A DNA stretch of 64,000 nucleotides from an uncultured Mucilaginibacter sp. (GTDB taxonomy: Bacteria; Bacteroidota; Bacteroidia; Sphingobacteriales; Sphingobacteriaceae): NCBI GenBank assembly GCA_903891475.1, contig CAITEP010000016.1:98890-162889 (forward strand). Reading direction: 5' to 3'. Both the position numbers and the translations under genes were made by a program. A model generated the notes under the pieces. The model worked only from the letters and a program-made list of their open reading frames with translations. It was not told the DNA's origin and did not search any database. Within the stretch, counting starts at the first letter, position 1; every line of letters begins with the position of its first letter. Of this stretch, positions 45,201 through 54,495 are shown piece after piece.

Positions 45201-45676
45201 TCAGTTACACTGGATACATTTGTACCTTTAACCTTTACATTAACGCCTGGGAATGGTAAACCATTTTCATCAACTACCTTACCTGTTAAAGTTGCAATGT
45301 TAACCGGCTCATTAACTTTTGTAATAACAATAAGGTTATTTTCCAATTGCGTATAAGTAAAACCAGAATTTGCCAATAATTCGTTTAATACCAAAGTAAC
45401 ATCGGCATTTTGAACGTTAATTGTTACGTTTTTTGTTTCAGGTACTTTACGCTCGCTGTAAACAAAATGATAGTTTGTCTGCTTTTGTATAGCAGAGATA
45501 ATTTTCTTAAAATCAGCTGATTTGGTATTTATTGTAACTTTTTGTTGCGAAAATACACTTGCTACAGACTGAAATGTAAAGAATAACATTAAAATCAATG
45601 TCAATTTCATAATTAATATAGACTTAAATAGCCAATATTTATCTTTTACACCCTCTGGGTGCACAAAATATTTCAT
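42299..45676 (-). CDS. SusC/RagA-family TonB-linked outer-membrane transporter with STN domain
   Basis: A 1125-residue transporter for oligosaccharides. In order: signal segment (about 23-44), STN domain (VTINTKSADFKKIISAIQKQ, about 47-115), CarboxypepD_reg domain (TLTGKVVDENGLPFPGVNVK, about 128-215), plug (AYSLEGRVAGLSINGTSGGPGSS, about 240-360) and barrel ending TFGFNVNFKLKN. The STN domain is the signalling part that contacts a FecR anti-sigma factor, and fecR and fecI lie immediately upstream, so the system should respond to its own substrate (trans-envelope signalling). SusD follows five bases later. The full N-terminal extension before residue 23 is unusual; MKLTLIL at residue 23 may be the true start. 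Confidence 0.93.
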   Translation of the reverse strand: MKYFVHPEGVKDKYWLFKSILIMKLTLILMLFFTFQSVASVFSQQKVTINTKSADFKKIISAIQKQTNYHFVYSERKVPETKNVTINVQNADVTLVLNELLANSGFTYTQLENNLIVITKVNEPVNIATLTGKVVDENGLPFPGVNVKVKGTNVSSVTDAKGTFSVNASETATLIFSFLGYETQEVAVSGKSSITVTMVLSNKNLNEVVVTALGIKKEEKKLGYSVTTVSGNIIDKAKESNVAYSLEGRVAGLSINGTSGGPGSSARILLRGVASATSAGPPLFVINGVPMDNTQRGSSGEWGGADLGDGISNLNPDDIESMTVLKGQSASALYGSRAANGVILITTKSGKKGAGFGVEFNSNYQADVPVDNTNFQQVYGQGVNGLKPTNAADALNSGSLAWGAKLDGSLVPQFDGLSHPYSAVKNNMISFYNTGGTFTNTASFTGGNETGAFRFSMSDLSNNSIVKNSGLDRKTFNLNASQTVVKNFEVNITANYIIENSKNRPSLSDGPGNPNNVQFLAPNEDQSILAPGYDKSGNETSFTNDIYVTNPYFAAYKFVNNLGRERLISSLSGKYNFLPWAYAQARLGYDNSNSSLLNITPTGTAYSSLGGIDQKTFVISEINYDGLIGAKHDIVKNFLNLDVALGGNIRKNITSGTDISGNNFIIPYFYSLTNVPSRNSSVSYSSQQANSAYYTADFAFKNYLVLTTTGRYDTYSTLPSSNKSIFTPSVSGSFIFSDLYHIDGLDFGKIRVSYAQTSGTAPDPYSTSFSYNINNSINGTPAASLSGQLPNLFLKPFTLTEFEIGTDLKFFGDRLGVDIAYYTHKTEKEILNGSLDISSGFTNQYIPTGSTQDKGIEIEIHGSPFKSKDFTWIPAFNFTYVANKILATDATNGNVGLGTYRPLNANLAFVVGMAGPQVMANDYLRNSAGQIIFDASGLPEQTARTPHGSVTPKVYGGLNNDFTYKRFNLSFLIDYRYGNKVLSATNYYSIYRGENMMTLAGRDGGVVGNGVTESGAANTKNVDAQTYYQALAQRISALDVLDGSFIKLRQITFGYTIPKTSLNGTPFSSIAISAVGRNLWTIMKHTDNIDPESGFSPLINYEGIEGTSLPTTRTFGFNVNFKLKN

Positions 45677-45850
45677 ACTTTTACTTAATTAAAGGTGACT
45701 TAATAAATAGCTATGTTCTGTTCCAGAGAAAATAGCATGATTAACTAACGATTGTTCATCTTGAACGGGGGTTACCTTTGGTAATTCCCGTTTTTTATTG
45801 GGTTTTTTGTGTAAGTCTTTTTTTATATCATAGGCTCCTTATTTAATTGA

Positions 45851-46939
45851 TCAATATATATAGATAGTTTCATTTTTGTATTTATAGTTAAATTTCTCAA
45901 TCATTTTGAGTGCGTCCAGTGCTTGTGTAAGGGTTTCTTTTTCAAAAATTCCGGTAAAGGTGTACGCTTTGATTTCCGGATTTTTAAATTTTATTTTTAC
46001 TCCATACCACCGCTCCATTTGGTTTGCCAAATCTTCAAAAAGCTCATCCTTAAAAACAAGTTTGTTATTTACCCATGAGGTTTCAACTATCGTTGAATCA
46101 TTGGATTTAAGATGCGTAAGATTAGTTAATGTATAATTAGTATTAACTGCTACAGGATTTGCTACAGTAAGGTGATTTGTTTCACGATGTGGCTTAGCTA
46201 AAATGCTGTTTAGTATCAATTTTTCATTAGGCTTTAAATAAATCCTATCAGAAGGGCGGTCGGCAAGCGTTACTTCAATAGCGCCTCTTATTAGAGTTGT
46301 TTCGCTATGGTTATCGTTCTTGTATGATTTTACATTAAAAGCGGTTCCTAAAACACGAATACTCATTTTATCAGCATGTACAATAAATGGATGTGTATGA
46401 TCTTTAGCAATTTCAAAAAAAGCCTCTCCATTAAGATAAACTTCTCTGGTTGCCCCATTAAATGATAAGGGATATTTCAAAACAGTTTCAGCATTCAAAG
46501 TGATCACCGAACCATCGCTTAGATAAATTTTTGATTTTATACGGCTTAATGTTTTTGTAGTTTCAAGGTTTGCAACAGGCTTGGTTTTTACATTTAAATA
46601 TTTAAATCTATAAATACCATAAAAACATATTCCAACCAATAAAACAGCCGCTGCACTTTTCCAAAATATTTTTAAATATTTTACCCTAGTACCTTTAACA
46701 AAAGCATTTTCGCCTTCTGCATCCAAATCAAGCCCAAGCTTGTTTTGGATGCGTAGGAACATTAAATCACTGTTTATGTATTGCTGCTGATCTTGTTTCC
46801 AGTAATTATAAAATAAATTGTATTGTTTAAGGCATTCCTCGTCCTCAGCTATAAGGTGTTTTAGTTCCTTAGCTTCGCTATCAGAAATTTCATCCGATAG
46901 CTTTTTAGTGAGCAATTCAATAAATCTATCGTTTACCAT
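45851..46939 (-). CDS. FecR-family anti-sigma factor
   Basis: A 362-residue inner-membrane sigma regulator. The cytosolic N-terminal part (LTKKLSDEISDSEAKELKHLIAEDEECLKQY) binds the sigma factor, one transmembrane helix is at about 92-112, the FecR domain (TTKTLSRIKSKIYLSDGSVITLNAETVLKYPLSF, FEIAKDHTHPFIVHADKMSIRVLGTAFNV) lies in the periplasm and a DUF4974 domain ends the protein (FTGIFEKETLTQALDALKMIEKF). This receives the substrate signal from the SusC STN domain. The next upstream gene encodes its ECF sigma factor, 53 bp away. Confidence 0.93.
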   Translation of the reverse strand: MVNDRFIELLTKKLSDEISDSEAKELKHLIAEDEECLKQYNLFYNYWKQDQQQYINSDLMFLRIQNKLGLDLDAEGENAFVKGTRVKYLKIFWKSAAAVLLVGICFYGIYRFKYLNVKTKPVANLETTKTLSRIKSKIYLSDGSVITLNAETVLKYPLSFNGATREVYLNGEAFFEIAKDHTHPFIVHADKMSIRVLGTAFNVKSYKNDNHSETTLIRGAIEVTLADRPSDRIYLKPNEKLILNSILAKPHRETNHLTVANPVAVNTNYTLTNLTHLKSNDSTIVETSWVNNKLVFKDELFEDLANQMERWYGVKIKFKNPEIKAYTFTGIFEKETLTQALDALKMIEKFNYKYKNETIYIY

Positions 46940-46992
46940 AGGATTGAAAAGTGACGCTTTTTATGTATAGACAACAATTTCAAAGAAAATGC

Positions 46993-47637
46993 CTACAAGC
47001 TCAAAAAAAATACTTTAAAAAAAACAAAAAAGATGCCCAATGTTTTTGTGAGGGCGTATTTTGCCTTTTTTGAAGAAAGCTGATGTTCTGAAAGAATAAT
47101 GCTTAGCTTCTTCATTGCCCTAAAAAGCTGGGTTTGAACAGTGCGGGGAGATATATTTAAAATTTCTGCTACTTCTTTGTACTTCATTCCATCTTCTTTT
47201 ATAAGTCTGAAGATAATGCAAGCTTGTTGAGGTAGTGTTGCTATGGCTTTATCAAGTTGAAAAAACAGTTCCTTTTTTTCCATCTCCTTCTCAGGATCTA
47301 AAATATTTACAAATTCGATCTCGTTCGATTCTTCAATTTGTACCAAATGTATATTTGAATATTTTTTTAGATAATTAAATGATAAATTTTTTACCGCCAC
47401 AAATAAATAGGTTTCAGGATTAGCTATTATTTTGAGATTTTGGCGCGACTCCCAACATTTTACAAAAACATCCGACACAATTTCTTCCGCGGCTTCTTTA
47501 TGCTTTACGTAATAAATGCAAAATTTAATGAGCCTGGGGTTCAAACTTTTAAATAGCAGCTCAAAGGCCTTGAGATCATCCTCAAAACACACCTGTAACC
47601 ACAGTTTGCTTATATCAGTTTTATTTAAATTTTTCAA
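46993..47637 (-). CDS. ECF sigma factor (FecI-like) of the PUL
   Basis: A 214-residue ECF sigma factor. Region 2 with EAAEEIVSDVFVKCWESRQNL and YLFVAVKNLSFNYLKKY, region 4 with LPQQACIIFRLIKEDGMKYKEVAEILNISPRTVQTQLFRAMKKL. It matches the Bacteroidetes family-1 ECF group that pairs with FecR. It is the first gene of the minus-strand PUL block (sigma, FecR, SusC, SusD, FG-GAP, haloperoxidase, GH3), and probably drives the whole block and perhaps the divergent glycosidase genes. Confidence 0.92.
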   Translation of the reverse strand: MKNLNKTDISKLWLQVCFEDDLKAFELLFKSLNPRLIKFCIYYVKHKEAAEEIVSDVFVKCWESRQNLKIIANPETYLFVAVKNLSFNYLKKYSNIHLVQIEESNEIEFVNILDPEKEMEKKELFFQLDKAIATLPQQACIIFRLIKEDGMKYKEVAEILNISPRTVQTQLFRAMKKLSIILSEHQLSSKKAKYALTKTLGIFFVFFKVFFLSL

Positions 47638-48039
47638 TAATTTAATAGTTAAATAACCTTGAATTCACAAATCAATTGCAATCTAACGAATTTGCAAGAA
47701 AAACAAATAATTATTTGAAAAATTATAATTATTTGAACGAAATAGATAATAAATGAAAATATTAATATTCTCTTGTAGGCAAAATATAAAAAAAAGTTGT
47801 CTTTATAGTATTAAATTATAGCATAAAAATGCTTAAAACTTTATAAAATAAAAATAAAACTATTTAAAAGATAGGATTTATATATTTATGAAAATTTATT
47901 TGTAAAGCACTTATAATCAATATTTTTTGGATGATAAATATGGTGTTATGGATACACACAGCAATATTAAATACTTTTTTAAATAATTTAAAAACTATTC
48001 AATCTTTTTAATAAATTACTTTATAACGCGCTAAAAAAA
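47638..48039. promoter_or_regulatory. Divergent regulatory region between the PUL sigma gene and the GH29 operon
   Basis: 402 bp of extremely AT-rich DNA between divergent genes. A weak plus-strand promoter match is TTTG at 47899-47902 plus TATTTTTTG at 47921-47929, not exactly the consensus. The AT-rich divergent spacer is the expected place for sigma-factor-controlled promoters of both halves of the PUL. No gene seen. Confidence 0.35.
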
Positions 48040-49479
48040 ATGAAAAATATTTTCAGCTTTTTGTTAATAATACTTTATGTTCCTATTCTTAAAGCCCAGG
48101 AACATCAAATGTCAAAAAACTATTTGGCACCTACCGATACCTTGGTTAAGCAGAAACTATCTAAGTGGCAAGACCTAAAGTTTGGCTTATTTATGCATTG
48201 GGGTACCTATAGCCAATGGGGTGTGGTTGAAAGCTGGAGCATTTGTCCGGAAGATGAAGGCTGGACACAAAGGCGTGGCCCTTACAGTGCTGATTATAAT
48301 ACTTATAAGAGTGCCTACGAAAATTTACAAACGACCTTTAATCCGCAAAATTTTAACCCTGAAAAATGGGTTGCCGCCGCCAAGGCAGCAGGTATGAAAT
48401 ATGTAGTGTTTACAACCAAGCACCATGATGGCTTTTGCATGTTTGATACCAAACAAACTGATTATAAGATAACCAGTACAAAAACGCCTTTTTCTGCAAA
48501 CCCACGCAATAATGTGGCCAATGAAATTTTTAAAGCCTTCCGGAAAGAAAATTTTATGATTGGGGCTTATTTTTCAAAGCCCGATTGGCATTCGGAAAAT
48601 TATTGGTGGCCTTATTTCCCTCCTAAAGACAGGAATGTTAACTATGACCCAGCCAAATATCCGGAACGCTGGCAAAAATTTAAAGACTATACTTATAACC
48701 AAATTCAGGAATTAATGACTGATTACGGGAGTGTTGATATATTATGGCTTGATGGTGGTTGGGTTAGACCAAAAAGCACCATTGATACCACCGTTGATTG
48801 GCAAAAAGGCATCACCTTTAACCAGGATATTGACATGGCGCGTATTGCCACCATGGCGCGTAAAAAACAACCTGGATTAATTGTGGTAGATCGTACTGTT
48901 GCCGGGGCTTACGAAAATTATACCACCCCCGAGCAACAAGTACCCAATGCACCGCTTGATAACCCTTGGGAAAGTTGTATTACCATGGGTAATTCATGGA
49001 GTTATGTGCCTGGCGATCATTATAAATCGGCCAACGAAATTGTAAGCCTGTTGGTAAAAATAATATCACGAGGTGGTAATTTATTGATGAATATTGGCCC
49101 CGGCCCGAATGGCGATTGGGACCCGGTTGCTTATGATAGGCTTAAACAAATTGGAAGTTGGATACAAGTAAATGGTGAAGGAGTGTACAACTCCATCGCG
49201 ATTGCCCCTTATTCTGAAGGGAATATTTACTACACAAAATCGAAAAACTCGTCAGCAACCTATGCCTTTTATTTAAGCGATAAGGATGCGGTAATTATGC
49301 CAGCAAAAATCACTTTTCATGTAAAGGAAGTAAAATCCATTAAAAAAATCAGTCTGCTGGGTATCAAGCAAAAACTAAAATGGAAAGTAGAGGGCGAGGC
49401 GGTAAGTGTTACAATTCCTGTTAACCTTCAAAAAGCCAATGGCTTAACGCAAGCCGCGGTATTTAAAATTCAATATTAA
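48040..49479 (+). CDS. GH29 alpha-L-fucosidase
   Basis: A secreted fucosidase releasing alpha-linked L-fucose. Signal peptide MKNIFSFLLIILYVPILKAQ; catalytic (beta/alpha)8 barrel with WQDLKFGLFMHWGTYSQWGVVESWS (about 43-67) and TTKHHDGFCMF (about 126-136), the nucleophile Asp238 in DILWLDGGW, and a C-terminal beta-sandwich. Length 479 is normal for GH29. First of three glycosidase genes in a plus-strand operon (GH29, GH2, GH92) divergent from the PUL regulators; fucose removal fits N-glycan or fucosylated glycan breakdown. Confidence 0.95.
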   Translation: MKNIFSFLLIILYVPILKAQEHQMSKNYLAPTDTLVKQKLSKWQDLKFGLFMHWGTYSQWGVVESWSICPEDEGWTQRRGPYSADYNTYKSAYENLQTTFNPQNFNPEKWVAAAKAAGMKYVVFTTKHHDGFCMFDTKQTDYKITSTKTPFSANPRNNVANEIFKAFRKENFMIGAYFSKPDWHSENYWWPYFPPKDRNVNYDPAKYPERWQKFKDYTYNQIQELMTDYGSVDILWLDGGWVRPKSTIDTTVDWQKGITFNQDIDMARIATMARKKQPGLIVVDRTVAGAYENYTTPEQQVPNAPLDNPWESCITMGNSWSYVPGDHYKSANEIVSLLVKIISRGGNLLMNIGPGPNGDWDPVAYDRLKQIGSWIQVNGEGVYNSIAIAPYSEGNIYYTKSKNSSATYAFYLSDKDAVIMPAKITFHVKEVKSIKKISLLGIKQKLKWKVEGEAVSVTIPVNLQKANGLTQAAVFKIQY

Positions 49480-49504
49480 AAAACATCAATTAACTGACTA
49501 ATAG

Positions 49505-52195
49505 ATGCATATGTTTAAAATGTCTTTTGCCAAATTATTTAAATATCCATTTAAATATATACTAAATGTGCTGTTTTTATTAGTTGCAAGCAATGAATTG
49601 TTAGTAGCTCAAAGTACCTATGAACTAAATACAGGTTGGAAATGCGCACCTGTTAAAGATGTAAATAGCACTGGAATTCAACTTTCAACACTCAATTATT
49701 CAGTTAATAATTGGCTGCCAGCAACCGTACCCGGAACTGTTTTAACAACCTTATTAAACAACAAGCAGGTTCTGGATCCATTTTATGGGATGAATAATGA
49801 ACTAATACCAGATATTTATAAAACTGGTTCCGGTTTTTATACCTATTGGTTTGTTAACGATTTTATTGAAAAACCCGCGCTAAATGGCAGTCAAGTTTAT
49901 TTGAATTTTAGAGGGGTAAATTATAGCTGCGATGTTTACTTAAACGGCCATAAACTAAATAAAACCTTGCAAAAGGGTATGTTCCTTCGTTTTTCGTTTA
50001 ATATTACACCTTTTTTGGCTAAGGATGGTAAAAATCGATTGGCAGTGATTGTTCACCCTCCCGATGTTGTTGGAAATGCCAATGGTGGTCAGGGAGGCGA
50101 TGGCACTATTGCCAGAAATGTTGGACTGCAATATACCGCCGGTTGGGATTGGATACAGCCTGTAAGAGATAGGAATACGGGAATTTGGGATAAAGTAAGC
50201 ATCCAAAAAACCGGAGCAATTCGCATCAATCATCCGCATGTGGTTACCCTTGTTCCAGGTGTGCGCCAATCTGAAGGCTCACAAAAGCCAGCAATTATTC
50301 AAGTATCAACGGAGTTAAGCAATCCAACAAATTTACCAGTAAAGGGTGTTATAAAATTCGAGATAGATGGTAAATCGATCACTAAAAATGTTGAGTTAAA
50401 AGCCAATTCTACGCAACAGGTAAGTTTAAATGATTTTGAGCTTCAAAACCCCAAACTTTGGTGGCCAAACGGCTACGGGGCTCAATACTTATATAATGTT
50501 AAGTTAAGTTTCCTAGTAAATGGTAAAAATCTGTCTGATATTCAAACCTTAAAAATTGGTGTTCGACAATTAACCTCCTTTTATAATGAACATACCGGTA
50601 GCCGACAAATGGAGGTAAATGGGCAAAAAATTTTTATAAAGGGGGGAAATTGGATTATATCCGACGAGATGCTACGCCTTTCGGCCGAGCGTTACGATGC
50701 GGAGATACATTTTCACCGGGATATGAACCTAAACCTGATTAGGGTTTGGGGAGGAGCGATGATTGAACGCCCGGAATTTTATGAAGCTTGTGATAAATAT
50801 GGTTTATTGGTATTTCAGGATTTATGGGGATCGGGCGATTGCAACGGACGTTGGCAAGATCCGATGAAGTTAGATGACCAGTGGACAAGAAGAAAGTATC
50901 CAGATGATCATGGATTATTCATCCGCTCGGCCGAAGACCAAATTAAGATGGTACGCAATTACGCCTCATTAGCCATATGGTGTGGCGGTAATGAAATTAC
51001 CCCTCCCGAAGATATACTGACAGCCCTGCGCGATACCCTATTGCCAAAACTTGATCATACACGTTGGTTTGTTGATTATTCCAATTCAGATGCAATGTCA
51101 CATAATATTTTGGGCGATAATGGCGATGGCCCGTATGGTATACAGCCATTATCTGTTTTTTGGCAGCATCAAACCTTCCCCTTCAACTCCGAAATTGGCT
51201 CTGTAGGTTTAAGCGATTATGAATCGCTGAAAAGATTTATCCCCGCTCAAAACCTTGTTCCACCTATTTATGATGAAAGTACCCATAAAACAAAAACAGA
51301 CTCCGTTTGGGAATACCATAAATATATTGGTTATGATACCAGCATCAACAAATATGGGCAAGCTAAGGATGCCGAAGACTTTGCCACAAAGGCCCAGTTG
51401 GTAAATTACGACCAGTATCGTGGCCTGGCAGAAGGTTTTACATCGCATATGTGGGACTTGTACACAGGCTTCATTATTTGGAAAACCCAAAACCCATGGA
51501 CAGCCATGCGGGGCCAGATGTATGATTATTACCTGGATCCTAATGCTTGCTTATATGGCTTGCATAATGGCAGTGCTCCCCTCCATATTATGTACAACCC
51601 TGTTAGCGGGATGGTAATGGTTGCCAACAATACTTTTAAAGCTAAACGCAGCATGATGCTGGTTGTAAAAACTTACACTATGGATGGTAAGGAAAACTTA
51701 CTTACCCAGGTTTTTGCTGATATTGGCGCAACCACCACCAAAAAATATTTTTCAATAAAAAAAATAGTCGACGATTTGGCATTCAAGGAAGGGATTTTTC
51801 TATCCCTTCAACTATTAGATTCGGATAAAAAACTGATTACAGATAATTTGTATTGGATACCCGATGGTAAAGGTGTTTTTTCAGGTCTTCAAGCTATGAA
51901 GCCAAATGATTTAACGATAACAGCAAGATATATTGGAAAAAGAAAAGTTGAGGTTACCCTCGATAATACTAAAAATGCTAACATTGCCTTTTTTAATCGG
52001 ATTTCGCTGTTGAACGTCGATACCAAAACAAGGGTATTGCCCACCTTTTATGCCGACAACTACCTAAGTATTTTACCCGGTGAGCAAAAAAAAGTAATGG
52101 TGGAATATACCACAAATGCCGATAATAGTAGTTTATTGGTAGAAGTAAGCGGCTGGAATACAGGCAAAAAACAAATCACTATTGATAAAAACTAA
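49505..52195 (+). CDS. GH2 family beta-mannosidase-like enzyme
   Basis: A secreted 896-residue glycoside hydrolase of family 2. Domains in order: signal region (to about LLVAQ), galactose-binding N-terminal domain (VNNWLPATVPGTVLTTLLNN), Ig-like domain, TIM barrel with RVWGGAMIERPEFYEACDKYGLLVFQDLW, acid/base Glu497 in WCGGNE and candidate nucleophile Glu563 in FNSEIGS, then C-terminal beta domains. The layout is that of exo-beta-mannosidases and mannosylglycoprotein endo-beta-mannosidases, which act on the core mannose of N-glycans. The substrate assignment is by similarity of layout and neighbours. ATG 49520 (MSFAKLF) is an alternative start. Confidence 0.9.
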   Translation: MHMFKMSFAKLFKYPFKYILNVLFLLVASNELLVAQSTYELNTGWKCAPVKDVNSTGIQLSTLNYSVNNWLPATVPGTVLTTLLNNKQVLDPFYGMNNELIPDIYKTGSGFYTYWFVNDFIEKPALNGSQVYLNFRGVNYSCDVYLNGHKLNKTLQKGMFLRFSFNITPFLAKDGKNRLAVIVHPPDVVGNANGGQGGDGTIARNVGLQYTAGWDWIQPVRDRNTGIWDKVSIQKTGAIRINHPHVVTLVPGVRQSEGSQKPAIIQVSTELSNPTNLPVKGVIKFEIDGKSITKNVELKANSTQQVSLNDFELQNPKLWWPNGYGAQYLYNVKLSFLVNGKNLSDIQTLKIGVRQLTSFYNEHTGSRQMEVNGQKIFIKGGNWIISDEMLRLSAERYDAEIHFHRDMNLNLIRVWGGAMIERPEFYEACDKYGLLVFQDLWGSGDCNGRWQDPMKLDDQWTRRKYPDDHGLFIRSAEDQIKMVRNYASLAIWCGGNEITPPEDILTALRDTLLPKLDHTRWFVDYSNSDAMSHNILGDNGDGPYGIQPLSVFWQHQTFPFNSEIGSVGLSDYESLKRFIPAQNLVPPIYDESTHKTKTDSVWEYHKYIGYDTSINKYGQAKDAEDFATKAQLVNYDQYRGLAEGFTSHMWDLYTGFIIWKTQNPWTAMRGQMYDYYLDPNACLYGLHNGSAPLHIMYNPVSGMVMVANNTFKAKRSMMLVVKTYTMDGKENLLTQVFADIGATTTKKYFSIKKIVDDLAFKEGIFLSLQLLDSDKKLITDNLYWIPDGKGVFSGLQAMKPNDLTITARYIGKRKVEVTLDNTKNANIAFFNRISLLNVDTKTRVLPTFYADNYLSILPGEQKKVMVEYTTNADNSSLLVEVSGWNTGKKQITIDKN

Positions 52196-52230
52196 TAGCG
52201 CTTAATAATTTTAAATTACGCCCAATTAAA

Positions 52231-54495
52231 ATGAAAAAAATATTTTACGCCATCTTTATCTTGACTACGCTTAAGATGCAAGTTTTTGGTCAACATTCGG
52301 TTCAAACAAAAAATACTAAGGTTGATTATACCAAATATGTCGACCCTTACATCGGGACCGGCTTTCATGGGCATGTTTTTGTTGGGGCCAATGTTCCGTT
52401 TGGAGCCGTTCAATTAGGCCCCTCAAACTTATCAACGGGTTGGGATTGGTGTTCGGGGTATCATATTTCCGATTCAACCATTATTGGCTTTCAACACACC
52501 CACCTAAGTGGTACAGGCATAGGCGACTTGGGCGATATTTCATTTATGCCAACAATAGGGGAGGTGAAAACCAGGAAAGGTACCCTTGCCGACCCAAATA
52601 GCGGCTATTTCTCTTTATTTAGTCGAAAAGATGAAATTGTTAAACCTGGTTTTTACGCTGTAAAATTAAAAAGGTACAACATTGATGTAAAACTTACCGC
52701 AAGTAAACGGGTTGGCTTTCACCAATACACTTTCCCCGAATCCAACCAATCAAATATTGTTATTGACTTGGAAACAGGCATTGGCGATATCCCAACAGAA
52801 ACCTATATTAAGCAAGTTGACAAGCAGACCATTGAAGGTTATCGATTTTCGAGGGGTTGGGCACGGGAGCAAAGGATATACTTTACCGCCAAGTTTTCAA
52901 AACCAATAGCACAGTTCAGGGTTTATGATACCACCGCTTTGCAAAACGGATGGATGCTAAAGGGCGCAAAGGTAAAAGGTGTAGCTACATTCAGTACCAA
53001 GCAGGGCGAAGTGGTAATGGTAAAAGTGGGCATATCTCCGGTAAGCTCGGCCAATGCCTTGCTCAATATCAATAAAGAAATACCGGGATGGAACTTTAAT
53101 CAAATAGCGTTAGCTGCCAACAATTTATGGAACAGCCAACTTCAAAAAATTAGCATCAAAGCCGATTCATTGGCTCAGCTTAAAAAGTTTTATACCGCCA
53201 TGTATCATACCATGGTAGCCCCCTCCGCTTTTAACGATGTAAATGGCGACTATTGGGGGACTGATAAAAAGGTACATCATGATGGCTCATTTACCAATTT
53301 AACAACCTTCTCATTATGGGACACCTATCGTGCGGCCAACCCGCTGTACACTTTGATTCAGCCGGAGCGGATGAAGGATATTGTGAATACCATGCTAAAC
53401 ATATATAAGCAACAAGGCCGCTTACCTGTTTGGCATTTAATGGCCAACGAAACCAATACCATGGTGGGCAATAGCGCCGTCCCGGTTTTGGTTGACGCTT
53501 ATTTAAAAGGATTTAAGGGCTTTGACGCCAACCTTGCCTACGAGGCTGTTAAAACCACGCAGATGCAGGACCTACGCGGACTAAAATTTGTGAAAGCGCA
53601 AGGCTTTATTCCGGCTGATAGTACAGTGGAATCTGTAGCGATGGGGTTGGAGTATGCCATTAATGACTGGTGCATTGCGCAAATGGCTTTGAAAATGGGC
53701 AAAAAGGCCGACTATGAATATTTTAGTAAACGGGCAAAATATTATCAAAACTATTTTGATAAGCAAACTGGTTTTATGCGGGGCAAAATATCGGCAACAG
53801 AATGGCGTACACCATTTAGTCCCTTTGTATCGAGGCACGAAAAGGATGATTATACCGAAGGTAATGGCTGGCAATACACTTGGTTGGTACCGCATGATGT
53901 GGAGGGCCTGATTGCCTTGCAGGGCGGCGACCAACCCTTTATTGATAAACTCGATTCGTTATTTATAGCCACGGGCGATTTAGGCAAGGAGGCCTCACCA
54001 GATATTTCGGGCCTGATTGGGCAATACGCGCATGGCAACGAGCCTAGCCACCACATAGCTTATTTATACACTTACGCGGGCCAACCATGGAAGACTGCCG
54101 AAAAAGTGCGCTTTATTTTGGATAACTTTTACACCACCAAACCCGATGGCATTATAGGTAACGAAGATGTTGGTCAAATGTCGGCATGGTATGTTCTGTC
54201 GGCCTTGGGCATTTACCAGGTTAACCCCGCAAATGGCACTTTTGTATTTGGTAGCCCAATTATTAACCAAGCAATCATCACCTTGCCCGGTGGTAAGCAA
54301 TTCAACATCATAATAAAAAACAATAGCGGCATTAATAAATACATAGCCAGCATAAAGCTAAATGGAAAAGATTATACGCGCAACTATTTATTATACCACG
54401 ATATGATGGCCGGGGGCACCATTGAAATAACCATGGCGCATAAACCCACCAGTTTTGGGATTAAGGCTATTGATAGGCCGCACGCTATTAATTAG
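52231..54495 (+). CDS. GH92 alpha-mannosidase
   Basis: A secreted, calcium-dependent inverting exo-alpha-mannosidase of family 92. Signal peptide to about GQHS, then YVDPYIGTGFHGHVFVGANVPFG (about 34-56) and WDWCSGYHISDSTIIGFQHTHLSGTG, the typical N-terminal domain; the (alpha/alpha)6 barrel holds NEPSHH at 603-608 and GNEDVGQMSAWYV from 643 with Asp646 as likely catalytic base. Length 754 is normal. Removes alpha-1,2 (or related) mannose of high-mannose N-glycans. Last gene of the plus-strand glycosidase operon, 35 bp after GH2. Confidence 0.95.
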   Translation: MKKIFYAIFILTTLKMQVFGQHSVQTKNTKVDYTKYVDPYIGTGFHGHVFVGANVPFGAVQLGPSNLSTGWDWCSGYHISDSTIIGFQHTHLSGTGIGDLGDISFMPTIGEVKTRKGTLADPNSGYFSLFSRKDEIVKPGFYAVKLKRYNIDVKLTASKRVGFHQYTFPESNQSNIVIDLETGIGDIPTETYIKQVDKQTIEGYRFSRGWAREQRIYFTAKFSKPIAQFRVYDTTALQNGWMLKGAKVKGVATFSTKQGEVVMVKVGISPVSSANALLNINKEIPGWNFNQIALAANNLWNSQLQKISIKADSLAQLKKFYTAMYHTMVAPSAFNDVNGDYWGTDKKVHHDGSFTNLTTFSLWDTYRAANPLYTLIQPERMKDIVNTMLNIYKQQGRLPVWHLMANETNTMVGNSAVPVLVDAYLKGFKGFDANLAYEAVKTTQMQDLRGLKFVKAQGFIPADSTVESVAMGLEYAINDWCIAQMALKMGKKADYEYFSKRAKYYQNYFDKQTGFMRGKISATEWRTPFSPFVSRHEKDDYTEGNGWQYTWLVPHDVEGLIALQGGDQPFIDKLDSLFIATGDLGKEASPDISGLIGQYAHGNEPSHHIAYLYTYAGQPWKTAEKVRFILDNFYTTKPDGIIGNEDVGQMSAWYVLSALGIYQVNPANGTFVFGSPIINQAIITLPGGKQFNIIIKNNSGINKYIASIKLNGKDYTRNYLLYHDMMAGGTIEITMAHKPTSFGIKAIDRPHAIN

